A DNA stretch of 64,000 nt from Alphaproteobacteria bacterium (GTDB taxonomy: Bacteria; Pseudomonadota; Alphaproteobacteria; WRAU01; Hepatincolaceae). The stretch's first letter is position 1. Every line of letters starts with the position of its first letter. The DNA lies in contig WRAU01000003.1 of the NCBI GenBank assembly GCA_009780035.1, positions 1-64,000 on the forward strand, read 5' to 3'. Position numbers and translations under genes: made by a program. Below, in pieces: positions 1-8,608 of the stretch. The notes beneath the pieces are model-generated. The model worked only from the letters and a program-made list of their open reading frames with translations. It did no database searches and had not been told where the DNA came from.

Positions 1-124
1 CTGTCAGAACATTCCAAGTGCTTTCTCTCAGTAAAATTTTTACTCTCTCTTCTCTTTCTTTCTTCTTCTCTTCCGCAATCAACAAACGCTCTCGCCCGCC
101 CCTTGCTTCTTTCTCACTAACTAA
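1..124 (-). other. Open minus-strand frame running off the left edge, doubtful
   Basis: The first 120 bases are strongly CT-rich on the plus strand. On the minus strand they form an open frame rich in Lys, Glu and Arg that leaves the window. It follows an in-frame TAA at about 125-127 and has no ATG; only TTG codons could start it. It may be the beginning of a divergent gene, a decayed fragment or just a purine tract. No family is recognised. Confidence 0.2.
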
Positions 125-269
125 AAGTTAAGCAATCTTTCAACCACTCAACCTCATTTAATCTACAATATCATTTATCCTTTGTCAACTTATTTTTAAA
201 ATTATTGAAAACCTACAATAAACATGCTAGATTAACCACTATATAGAACATAATTTTGGAGAATTTTTT

Positions 270-746
270 ATGGTTATTACCGTATCACAAATTTTAATTT
301 TTATTTGTATAATTTTCTTTATATTATTTAATTTAATAGCAGTTTACTTGTATAAAGAAAGCTATAGCCATAGAAATATAGAAATAAAAAACTCTCAAAT
401 TGCTTGGAAGATTCTCTCGGATACAGATGTTTACAAAGAGTGGTGGCATAAGTTTTCATACATCGACCATATTAAAAATCATGTTAAAATTGAAGAAACT
501 CACGGAAATATTTTTCTCAAAATTATTATTACCAACCTTTCAAACTCTATTATTGAAGAGCATTGGACTTTTGTTATCAGGGAATCTTTAGATTCTTCTG
601 TTCTCCTTGTAAAAAAAGAAACGCTTGCTAAATCTAAACTATTAAATTTTGAGAATAAGTATTGGAAAGATCATCAGGATATAAAAAAATTTATTAATAA
701 TTTTAAAAAAGAACAAGATTACTTACTGCAAAAAAAGAATCCATAA
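270..746 (+). CDS. Membrane-anchored SRPBCC-like protein, function unknown
   Basis: A 158-residue protein with one hydrophobic segment at about residues 5-28, then a soluble domain. The soluble part has the general look of a START/SRPBCC (polyketide cyclase-like) fold: an early helix resembling the family's 'vW..l.D...y..WW' start (AWKILSDTDVYKEWW), alternating strands, and a basic C-terminal helix. That resemblance is by eye only and no ligand can be named. A GGAG lies about ten bases before the ATG. The stop is three bases before comEC, so the two are probably cotranscribed. Confidence 0.6.
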   Translation: MVITVSQILIFICIIFFILFNLIAVYLYKESYSHRNIEIKNSQIAWKILSDTDVYKEWWHKFSYIDHIKNHVKIEETHGNIFLKIIITNLSNSIIEEHWTFVIRESLDSSVLLVKKETLAKSKLLNFENKYWKDHQDIKKFINNFKKEQDYLLQKKNP

Positions 747-749
747 ATT

Positions 750-2807
750 ATGTTTATAATCTCGGCGATAACTTATATTTTAGGAATAATTTTCTATTTT
801 ATTTTTATCGCTAAAGATTATGATATTTATTTATTCATAATTTCTGCTCTCCTACCTCTGTTTTTTTGGAAATATCGTCCAAATTTCATTAATTTAAAAT
901 CATATTTTCTGTTTGTGTTTTTTCTTGGAATTTGGATAGCTGCCCTATCTACCCTAAGTAAAACCACCACTCTTCTTGATAAAGAATATAGATTCGAAAC
1001 AATTTATGGAATTGTTGCGCAAATTGAAAAATCTAACTACGATAACAAAAAGTATATCTATATAAAAGATGTTATTTTTACCTCTATTCCTTATAAGAAT
1101 CAAAACCCGCATAACATTCAACTGCGGCTTACTTATAATAAGATTTCTGATATTAATGACGGTGATATAATTAAAGCTACTGCAATGATTTATCCGCCCA
1201 GCGAATCTGTTATTCCCTTTGGTTATAATTTTAAAGAAAACAATCGCTTTAAAAATATTAGCGGGAATGGCTATATTGTTGGAAATATAACAGTAATTAA
1301 AGATGAAGAATCCACCGGCAGCCAATCTTTATTGCATGCCATTAGAAATTTTAGGGAAAATTTTAAAGATAAAATAAAAAGTGATATGAAAAAATATTTA
1401 AATAAAGAGATGGCTGCCTTTATAATTGCTATATCTATTGGTGAATATACATTTTTACCAAAAGAAGATATGGATGCTTTAAGATTTTCTTCTCTTGCAC
1501 ATTTAATTTCCATATCCGGTTATCATATCAGCGTTATTAGTGCTTTCCTATTTTTTACTATTAGATATGCCTTAAGTCTTTTTCCGAGTATAGCTTTAAA
1601 CCACGATACTAAAAAAATTGCTGCATTCATCACTATTTGGTTTTTATTATTTTACATATTTATTATCGGCGATAACTCTCCAGCTATTAGGGCAACCATT
1701 ATGGGAATCGCCTTTTTAATAATGATTATTTTTGGATTGCGGGTAATTTCTTTTAACAGTTTATTTCTAGCAGGAATCTTGATACTAACAGCAAATCCTT
1801 TTAATATGTTTTCAGCAAGTTTTCTGCTGTCTTATATTGCTACCTTCGCCTTAATATATTTTTGTAATATCAGGTGGATTCGCAGTTTAGACAATCAGTC
1901 TAAAAAAAATATTTTTTTAAGATGGCTATTTTTATTCATTTTTTCTATCTGCCTAACACTGTTTATAGAACTCTCTTTATTTCCTTTAATCGCTTTTTAC
2001 TTCGGCACTATCCCCCTTAATGGAGCAGCAGCAAATATGTTATCTTCTCCCATATTTTCATTTTTAATAATGCCTTCACTAATTATTTATTTTTTCACTC
2101 CCTTAGCCATTGGAAAATACTTTTTGCTGCTAAGCACCTTTGGCATGGATATAGTTTTAAAAATTGCCAAATTTTTCTCAAGCACAACCTATGCCTTATT
2201 TTATGTAGATTTCTTCTCTGGCGCCTTTTTGGTAATAACTTTATTATTATATATGGCTATGCTGCTTTTAAAAAATAAATATTCCTTTGCGTTTTTAGGT
2301 CTTTATTTAGCAGTAATTGGATTTTACTTTATTAAACCGAAGCCAGATTTAATAATCGATTCCTCTGGAAGTTCTTTAGCAGTGCGGGATAATGATAATT
2401 ACTTTTTTAGTGAAACAACTGATAGTTTTGTTAAAAATATATGGTTTAAGAACCCTGCAGTAAATATTAAAAACAAAATAACCCAATTAAATGATATTAT
2501 TTGTGAAGATTATCATTGCGTTTTTAGCATTAAAAGCACAAGCATCTCCTTATCAAAATCTAATAAATATTTTAACGACGACTGCGGCAATGTGGATATT
2601 ATCTTAATTACTGAAAAAAACTCACAAAGCGGCTGTGTTGGAAGTTTGATAATAGATAAAAATTTTCTTAAAATTAACGGCGCAGCTGAAATTTACATCC
2701 ATGACAAAAATATTACAACCTTTGCCGTAAACGATAGTTATTTCACAACTATGAGAAAATTTTTCTTGCAATATCTGCAGCGACTAACTATACTCTTTAG
2801 TGGGTAG
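750..2807 (+). CDS. comEC: ComEC/Rec2-family DNA uptake channel protein
   Basis: A 685-residue multi-spanning inner-membrane protein. ComEC forms the channel that passes single-stranded DNA into the cytoplasm during transformation. The N-terminus has two or three membrane helices and an OB-like periplasmic domain (about 80-190). The competence domain follows, with the signature SSLAHLISISGYHISVISA near residues 247-265 and SPAIRATIM near 310. The last ~130 residues resemble the degenerate beta-lactamase-like tail of alphaproteobacterial ComEC; I see no HxHxD metal motif. The stop codon TAG lies inside the first bases of the downstream serine tRNA. Whether the organism is transformable cannot be told from this gene alone. 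Confidence 0.9.
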   Translation: MFIISAITYILGIIFYFIFIAKDYDIYLFIISALLPLFFWKYRPNFINLKSYFLFVFFLGIWIAALSTLSKTTTLLDKEYRFETIYGIVAQIEKSNYDNKKYIYIKDVIFTSIPYKNQNPHNIQLRLTYNKISDINDGDIIKATAMIYPPSESVIPFGYNFKENNRFKNISGNGYIVGNITVIKDEESTGSQSLLHAIRNFRENFKDKIKSDMKKYLNKEMAAFIIAISIGEYTFLPKEDMDALRFSSLAHLISISGYHISVISAFLFFTIRYALSLFPSIALNHDTKKIAAFITIWFLLFYIFIIGDNSPAIRATIMGIAFLIMIIFGLRVISFNSLFLAGILILTANPFNMFSASFLLSYIATFALIYFCNIRWIRSLDNQSKKNIFLRWLFLFIFSICLTLFIELSLFPLIAFYFGTIPLNGAAANMLSSPIFSFLIMPSLIIYFFTPLAIGKYFLLLSTFGMDIVLKIAKFFSSTTYALFYVDFFSGAFLVITLLLYMAMLLLKNKYSFAFLGLYLAVIGFYFIKPKPDLIIDSSGSSLAVRDNDNYFFSETTDSFVKNIWFKNPAVNIKNKITQLNDIICEDYHCVFSIKSTSISLSKSNKYFNDDCGNVDIILITEKNSQSGCVGSLIIDKNFLKINGAAEIYIHDKNITTFAVNDSYFTTMRKFFLQYLQRLTILFSG

Positions 2808-2889
2808 ATGGCTGAGCGGTTGAAAGCACCGGTCTTGAAAACCGGCGAGGGTAACACCTTCGGGGGTTCGAATCCCTCTCTACCCGCCA
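2802..2889 (+). tRNA. tRNA-Ser(UGA)
   Basis: An 88-nt class II tRNA. The acceptor stem GGGTAGA pairs with TCTACCC, followed by discriminator G and an encoded CCA at 2887-2889. The anticodon loop CTTGAAA gives anticodon TGA (serine, UCN codons). The T-arm loop GGTTCGAATCC and the long variable arm typical of tRNA-Ser are present. Its 5' end overlaps the comEC stop codon at bases 2805-2807, so the tRNA is probably cut from a comEC read-through transcript or has a promoter inside comEC. Confidence 0.97.
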
Positions 2890-2902
2890 TCATTTCAAAA
2901 TT

Positions 2903-3769
2903 TTATTTTCTAGTTATTCTTAAAGTTTCTTTTAGCTCTAAATTACTTGAATTTTTAAGTAAATCTACTGGAGTTACGAAAAGTGCATCTATCGGCATAT
3001 CAAGCGACATAATTTTTAGTAAATCTTCTAATTTTTCTATAAACACTTTTGCCTTTGAAGCAGTTGAAAATAAGTCTTTTTTTGATAAAAGCGCTGATTC
3101 ATCCACATTTTCCGTTAGAGCATCATAAAGATCTTTAGCAAGCTCATCTTCAGATTTTGCAGTATTAAAAGAAACTTCATCAAATTTAGAATAACTAGTT
3201 TCTTTCATTAAATCTGCAAGATAAAACTGATTATTATTTAATGCGGTATCTAACTGTCTAACATTAATTCGGTATTCTTTACCGCAGTCAAAATAGCACT
3301 GATACACAAACTGCGAGCATACCATTACTTTTTTCCCATTATTTTTAACTTGATTAATCATTTTATCTACGGCAAGAATTGCTGCAGCTATAATAAGATC
3401 TGCGGCATTCTTCCACTTTGCAGTTGGTTTTCTTACCATACGATAAATTAGATATCCAGCTAAAAGATATAACGACGGTTTATCATACTCAACCTTAGCA
3501 TCAAGATATTTTTGAGCAGCTGCAACTATAGGTGCAACATTTTTTTCAGGGGTCATTCTGAGAAAATATACCTTACGCCCAGCTTTTTCATCAACCACAA
3601 ATGGATTTGATTGGATTCCTGAAAGACCCATTTCTGCAAAAGTCATTTCTTTATAAACCAACGCTGCATGGCTTACATCTGAATTCGTAACTAGCGCTAT
3701 GCTTTTGCTAATCCAGTCATCTTCAGCTTCAAAAACAGCAACATCCCCAACTCTTACATTATTAGTCAT
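2903..3769 (-). CDS. Permuted papain-like (YiiX/NlpC-P60-type) hydrolase
   Basis: A 288-residue protein with no signal peptide. The N-terminus reads GDVAVFEAEDDWISKSIALV and then SHAALVY, with a candidate catalytic His34. A Cys follows much later in MVCSQFVYQCY (Cys151). His before Cys is the order of the circularly permuted NlpC/P60 group (YiiX/YebB-like), whose members hydrolyse amide or acyl bonds of peptidoglycan or lipids. The substrate here is unknown. The C-terminal ~110 residues are helical and unrecognised. A strong GGAGGG sits upstream of the ATG. The gene converges on the tRNA-Ser, 13 bases away. Confidence 0.65.
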   Translation of the reverse strand: MTNNVRVGDVAVFEAEDDWISKSIALVTNSDVSHAALVYKEMTFAEMGLSGIQSNPFVVDEKAGRKVYFLRMTPEKNVAPIVAAAQKYLDAKVEYDKPSLYLLAGYLIYRMVRKPTAKWKNAADLIIAAAILAVDKMINQVKNNGKKVMVCSQFVYQCYFDCGKEYRINVRQLDTALNNNQFYLADLMKETSYSKFDEVSFNTAKSEDELAKDLYDALTENVDESALLSKKDLFSTASKAKVFIEKLEDLLKIMSLDMPIDALFVTPVDLLKNSSNLELKETLRITRK

Positions 3770-4001
3770 AATTTACCCTCCAGTTATTATTAGTTATATA
3801 TAAATGATAGCCTCTATATATTATAAACACAATAAATATTTTTGCTTTAGGCTATGCCAACAAGCACTAAGCAGTAGAACATAAACTTCAACTTACTTGA
3901 CTCTTATCTAGTAAATAATCTCAATATTATAATAGTTGCATAATATCTTAATCATTAATCACTAGATTTTTGATCTGATAAACACAAAAAGTAATTAATG
4001 T

Positions 4002-4032
4002 AAAAAAATAGGCAACCTTAAAGTTGCCTATT
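4002..4032 (-). terminator. Intrinsic terminator of the NSS symporter gene
   Basis: A perfect 10-bp stem (4007-4016 with 4023-4032) and 6-base loop. On the minus strand it is followed by a run of seven T. It lies about 30 bases after the stop of the symporter gene. Confidence 0.9.
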
Positions 4033-4060
4033 GCTTTTATCTGTATTAAGTAAACTACTA

Positions 4061-5587
4061 TTAAAAAAATGTATAAGCCATAACAGTTAATATACTAATA
4101 GGAATCAAATACTTATTAAAAAATATAAAGATATTAAACCAGCGGCTTTCACCCACTACGAAAAGCTCATCTTTAACAATTTTTTTACTCACAATCATTG
4201 AAATAAAAATGGCTACTAAAATTCCTCCTAATGGAATAGTAATCTGTTCGGTGGTAGTATCTAATATATCAAACACACCTTTACCGATATTAAAATCAAA
4301 AAAGCCATAAATTACTAAGCAAAAACCAAATAAGGACAAATAGGTCATTTGCTTAGCTTTTTTTACAGATAATTCATGATTGTTTTTGAAATATTTAAAA
4401 GCCGGTTTGTATAATAATATACAACCCACTATCATAATAATTAACAAAACAGCAAAAGATTCTAGAGTTCTTCCATAAACACCAATATTTCCCGAAATAG
4501 AAAGTGAGGCTAGGCTTCCTATTATCATAACAAGAACGCTTAGTATAACTACAGCCTTGCCACGGCTTAAATTACAATGTTTATTTAAAAATACCGTAGG
4601 AACCTCAAATAAACTAACTGCTGAAGTAAAGGCTGCCACAAATATTAATATAAAAAATACTGGAGCAATAATATCACCGAAAGGCATGCTTGCAAAAGCC
4701 TGCGGCAGCACAATAAACAATAGTTTGGGACCTGCTGACATATCTAAATTGTATGCAAAGACAATATTAAAAATTAAAATTGAGGATACTAATGCAAAGA
4801 TAATAGCCGAAAACACCGTAGTTTTCAGTGCATTTCGCACAAGATTATCTGTTTTAGACATATAGCCGCCATACAACATCATTATTCCCATTCCTAAACT
4901 TAGTGAGAAAAATGCCTGCGCTATAATTGAAATAAGTGTTGTTCTATTAAATAAAGAGAAATCCGGCACAAATAAAAATCTCATTGCCTGCATAGAATTA
5001 GGCAGAGTAAAAGAATAAATCATTAATCCTATTAGAACAAAGGCAAAAATCGGCATTAATATTACATTAATCTTTTCAATCCCTTTCTGCACTCCTCTAG
5101 TAATAACCAAGGCAGCTGCAACCGTAAAAATAAATAAATATATTAAAGGAACAAAAGGATCAGACATAAAATTTCCGAAATAAGCAGCATAATCATTATT
5201 TTGCGTTAAATTTAAAGTAATGCTTTCCACAAAATAATATATTATCCAACCGCCAATTAAATTGTAAAAGCAAACAATCAATGTGGAAGTAAAAACTGCT
5301 AATAAACCAACCAGCCACCATAGGCTTTTAGATTTTAATCTATCAAATATCTGTAAATTAGAGCCTCCCCCTGCTCTGCCTATCACAAACTCAGAAATTA
5401 AAAGCGGCAAACAGATTAAAAGAGTGATAATAATATAGCCTAATAAAAATAAAGAACCACCCTCCGTTCCCATTTTAAAAGGAAACCGCCAAATATTTCC
5501 AAGTCCTGCTGCACTGCCAATTGCTGAAAGCACCGCCCCTAAATTGGTTTTAAAGCCGCTGTGATTATCTCCCTCTTTTTTTGCCAT
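4061..5587 (-). CDS. NSS-family sodium:amino acid symporter
   Basis: A 508-residue inner-membrane protein with about 12 helices, of the neurotransmitter:sodium symporter (LeuT/MhsT-like) family. The diagnostic first helix is clear: GAVLSAIGSAAGLGNIWRFP, with the unwound sodium/substrate region around AAGLGN and the WRFP extracellular gate. Bacterial members import amino acids with Na+; the exact substrate cannot be read from the sequence. It starts ten bases after the stop of the upstream helicase gene on the same strand, so the two may be cotranscribed, and it ends at a strong terminator. Confidence 0.92.
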   Translation of the reverse strand: MAKKEGDNHSGFKTNLGAVLSAIGSAAGLGNIWRFPFKMGTEGGSLFLLGYIIITLLICLPLLISEFVIGRAGGGSNLQIFDRLKSKSLWWLVGLLAVFTSTLIVCFYNLIGGWIIYYFVESITLNLTQNNDYAAYFGNFMSDPFVPLIYLFIFTVAAALVITRGVQKGIEKINVILMPIFAFVLIGLMIYSFTLPNSMQAMRFLFVPDFSLFNRTTLISIIAQAFFSLSLGMGIMMLYGGYMSKTDNLVRNALKTTVFSAIIFALVSSILIFNIVFAYNLDMSAGPKLLFIVLPQAFASMPFGDIIAPVFFILIFVAAFTSAVSLFEVPTVFLNKHCNLSRGKAVVILSVLVMIIGSLASLSISGNIGVYGRTLESFAVLLIIMIVGCILLYKPAFKYFKNNHELSVKKAKQMTYLSLFGFCLVIYGFFDFNIGKGVFDILDTTTEQITIPLGGILVAIFISMIVSKKIVKDELFVVGESRWFNIFIFFNKYLIPISILTVMAYTFF

Positions 5588-5596
5588 TCTAATATC

Positions 5597-6994
5597 CTAT
5601 TTGTTGTCTTTCCTTTTATTAAGGGCAAAAAGATTTTTAATTTTATCTAAAGCTCCGTTTGCCATATTTTCTTCCCTACGCGCCGACTGTTCCCTATTTC
5701 CACGGGACTGTTTTCTATTATCGTTTTGATGGCTATGATTCTTTTTAGCAAAAGGTTTTTGTTCGCCATTATTGTTATAATTAGATTTGCCTTTAGGCTT
5801 GCTATGATGCCAAGTATCACCCTCATGCTTGCCATGAGTCCGCTGCGACCTATTTCTGTTCTTATTTTTATAAGGCTGCCATTTAGCACCATCTGCAGCT
5901 TGTTCTTTTTTGTAGGCTTCAGGATCTAAAAACTTCTGCACTGCCCGCCATTTAATGTCTTCGGCTGGACTTACAAAGCTATAAGAAGCTCCTTCTTTAT
6001 CACCACGAGCAGTTCTGCCAATTCTGTGGATATAATCTTCAGGATTATCAGGAATATCATAATTAATAACATTTTCAATATGGTCAATATCTAAACCGCG
6101 GCTTGCTACATCGGTTGCTACTAAAATGTTGAATTTTTTGGCTCTAAAGTTTCTTAAAACGCTAGTCCGCTTACCCTGAGTCAGCCCGCCATGAATAGCA
6201 TCAGCTTTAAATTCCAGCTGTCTTAAATTAGACCTCATGCTGTCTGCTCCTCTTTGCGTTCTTACAAAAATTAAAGTAGTTCCCGTAAGAGATGGCAATA
6301 GTTTTAAAAGTTCTGCATATTTATCTTTAGTTTTAATAATTTTTTGCGATACCTTAGGAGCAACCGTATTAACTACCCCAGCAGATATTTTTAAAGGCGA
6401 CACAAGATAATTGTCAACTAATTTAAGAATTTCCTTTGGCATGGTTGCAGAAAATAAAAGCGTCTGTTTTTTTTCTGCCACATATTTAAAAATTTCATCA
6501 ATCTGAATGCCAAACCCCATATCCAGCATACGATCAGTTTCATCTAGCACCACAAAAGAAGTCTTAGATAAATTCAAACTATTGCGGGATAAATGGTCAT
6601 TAATTCTACCAGGAGTTCCTACTATTAATCTTGGTTTGTTTTTTAACTGAAAAAACTGCTTAGCAATAGGATCGCCGCCAATTAAAAGCGCTGTTCTAAT
6701 TTTTGGATTAGTTTTTAGCATTTGCATAGCAACAGTATTAACTTGGATTGCCAGTTCTCGGGTTGGTGTTAAAATTAAACCGGTTGCAGCATGATTGCCA
6801 TCTAAATAATTTAGCAGGGGAATTAAAAAAGCACCGGTTTTACCTGTGCCAGTTTGTGCTGTGCCCAGCACATCTTTACCTTCTAAAATTGAAGGAATTG
6901 CTTGTTCCTGAATCGGCGTAGGTGTTGTATATCCCATATTTTTAAGTGAATCTTTTAACCATTGCGGGATATTAAAATTATCAAAATTTTCCAT
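5597..6994 (-). CDS. RhlE-like DEAD-box RNA helicase with DETD motif II
   Basis: A 465-residue ATP-dependent RNA helicase. In order: Q motif TPIQEQAIP, Walker A AQTGTGKT, Ia PTRELA, motif II, III SAT, then the second RecA domain with ATDVASRGLDID and HRIGRTARG. After residue ~365 comes a basic, Asn/Lys/His-rich disordered tail typical of RhlE-type proteins that act in ribosome assembly or RNA decay. Motif II reads DETD where the family normally has DEAD; the Walker-B Asp-Glu pair is kept, so ATPase activity is still expected. The assignment to RhlE rather than another subfamily is by overall look. Confidence 0.85.
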   Translation of the reverse strand: MENFDNFNIPQWLKDSLKNMGYTTPTPIQEQAIPSILEGKDVLGTAQTGTGKTGAFLIPLLNYLDGNHAATGLILTPTRELAIQVNTVAMQMLKTNPKIRTALLIGGDPIAKQFFQLKNKPRLIVGTPGRINDHLSRNSLNLSKTSFVVLDETDRMLDMGFGIQIDEIFKYVAEKKQTLLFSATMPKEILKLVDNYLVSPLKISAGVVNTVAPKVSQKIIKTKDKYAELLKLLPSLTGTTLIFVRTQRGADSMRSNLRQLEFKADAIHGGLTQGKRTSVLRNFRAKKFNILVATDVASRGLDIDHIENVINYDIPDNPEDYIHRIGRTARGDKEGASYSFVSPAEDIKWRAVQKFLDPEAYKKEQAADGAKWQPYKNKNRNRSQRTHGKHEGDTWHHSKPKGKSNYNNNGEQKPFAKKNHSHQNDNRKQSRGNREQSARREENMANGALDKIKNLFALNKRKDNK

Positions 6995-7120
6995 ATAAAC
7001 TTTCCATATAAAATAAATAAATTATTATATAATAATATTTTACAAATACAACACTATATATTGAATTTATTTATAAATAATATAGAATAAATAATATATA
7101 CAAGATTTTAGGTTGAAAAC

Positions 7121-8605
7121 ATGAAAAATTTTATTAAATTTATTGCAATTATATTTGTTCTTAGTAATGCCAGTGCAGCTATGGCAATTACTGTTTTTGA
7201 TACGCCCTCTCATACTGAAGAAAAAGAAAATATTACCCCCGCTATAAAAAAAGATGAACCGAAAAAAACTGCTGCGGTAAAAGAAAATCATAAAAAAGGG
7301 TCTGCAAAAAAATCTACAGTTAAAAAAACTTCTCCTAAGAAAGCTCCTGTTAAAAAAGAAGAAGCTAAAAAACCTATAGCTAAAAAAAACGCACCTAAAA
7401 ACACCCCTGCTGCTATTCCGCAAAAAAAAGCTGAAAGCCCTGCCGATAAAGCAGCTGTTAATTTAAATACTCCTAAAACAGAATCTCCAGCAATAGTGGC
7501 AAAATCTGCTCTGCCTCCTTTAATTATTGTAAATAACTTTGAGGAAGATCCTATTTTTATAACTGCAGTAAAAGGTGTTCTTTATGGCATTAATAAAAAC
7601 TTAGATATCGTTGATATTTCTAAAAATACTGAATCTAAACTTCCCATATCACAAGCCTATAAGCTGTTAAAAGCCTCGCGTTTTTGGGGTGAAAATACGG
7701 TGTTTGTTTCTGGATCTTTTAAAGACCAAATTGAAATCAGTATTATTGTAGCAAAATCTAAAAACAATCAATTTTTTATAACCCAAAATTCTGGAATTTT
7801 AACCTTTATTGAAGACACTGTTGGTTTAGCAGAAGTTAGAGAAATTCAAAGAGTTAATTTTGATTCCAAAACTTTCAGCGGCAGAGATGTGGAGTATTTA
7901 GTTGGCGCAAAACTTATAGACAACCCTAATAGTTTTAACACTATGGGAGAACCTATGCCTTTAGAAAAATTAGCTAAATTTAATTATACCCCGCTAAGTT
8001 TCAGCAACAATACTGTTTCTAGCACATTTGTAGTAGAAGACAAAGAAAACGGAGATATTTTTACCTTCATTCCAGCTGATATCTTTAATAAATTTAATCC
8101 AAAAGAAAATGATATGTTTAGAATTACTCTTTCTAATGGAGCGAATATAATTTCAGACTTTGAAGCAATTTATAAAAACTCTCTTACCTATAGCGGCGGC
8201 AATCAAGCTATTATTCTTAGTTATAAAAGCAGTATTGGATCTTTTATAATTATTAAAAATGCAAAAGAGCCTTTACCTAGTATAGCCAGCAATAATAAAA
8301 TTATAATTAGCCCGCTAGGAAATTCTGCACCATTAGACATTTCTAGCACTGTTAATACAGACAGCGATGATAATGAATTTAATAATATTTATCCATATGG
8401 GAATAATAGTAATGCAGCATCAACTACGGTTAGGGAACAAAATACAGAAGAATCTGCTGCTCCTACCCAATCAACACCAAGTGATGCCCCGCAAACAACT
8501 AATAATATTTACCCTCATATGAATAATGAGGATACTTCTTCCATAGAAGATAAAGAAAATACTAGAGAAACTTCTGGGGCTAATCCTTATGTTAGAACTT
8601 GGTAG
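7121..8605 (+). CDS. Exported, diverged SAM-hydrolase (DUF62)-fold protein with Lys-rich linker
   Basis: A 494-residue protein with a signal peptide ending around SAAMA (residue ~22). A Lys/Ala/Pro-rich low-complexity linker with repeated KK pairs follows (about 40-110). The middle, residues ~128-385, matches the layout of S-adenosylmethionine hydroxide adenosyltransferases: AVKGVLYGINKNLDIVDIS, QNSGILTF, TFSGRDVEYLVGAKL and IGSFIIIKNAKEP. The family's catalytic residues look altered: DFG...D has become NNFEED, and the FHGRD His is Ser. I infer a periplasmic, probably non-catalytic homologue. The tail is Asn/Ser-rich with two NNIYP motifs. The stop is three bases before rlmN. Confidence 0.55.
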   Translation: MKNFIKFIAIIFVLSNASAAMAITVFDTPSHTEEKENITPAIKKDEPKKTAAVKENHKKGSAKKSTVKKTSPKKAPVKKEEAKKPIAKKNAPKNTPAAIPQKKAESPADKAAVNLNTPKTESPAIVAKSALPPLIIVNNFEEDPIFITAVKGVLYGINKNLDIVDISKNTESKLPISQAYKLLKASRFWGENTVFVSGSFKDQIEISIIVAKSKNNQFFITQNSGILTFIEDTVGLAEVREIQRVNFDSKTFSGRDVEYLVGAKLIDNPNSFNTMGEPMPLEKLAKFNYTPLSFSNNTVSSTFVVEDKENGDIFTFIPADIFNKFNPKENDMFRITLSNGANIISDFEAIYKNSLTYSGGNQAIILSYKSSIGSFIIIKNAKEPLPSIASNNKIIISPLGNSAPLDISSTVNTDSDDNEFNNIYPYGNNSNAASTTVREQNTEESAAPTQSTPSDAPQTTNNIYPHMNNEDTSSIEDKENTRETSGANPYVRTW

Positions 8606-8608
8606 CAT

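Noticed and set aside
2808-3128. 106-residue plus-strand frame starting in the tRNA
   Set aside because: It runs through the tRNA-Ser and then opposite the permuted-papain gene; its sequence is an antisense shadow.
3770-4060. Possible gene or RNA in the 290-base gap before the symporter terminator
   Set aside because: Only AT-rich sequence, a weak distant TAGCC/GGCTA pairing and the promoter region of the papain-fold gene are visible; no supported feature beyond the terminator at its right end.
5647-5892. Small frames on either strand over the helicase tail
   Set aside because: The basic low-complexity tail of the helicase keeps other frames open by composition; no ribosome binding sites or family motifs support them.
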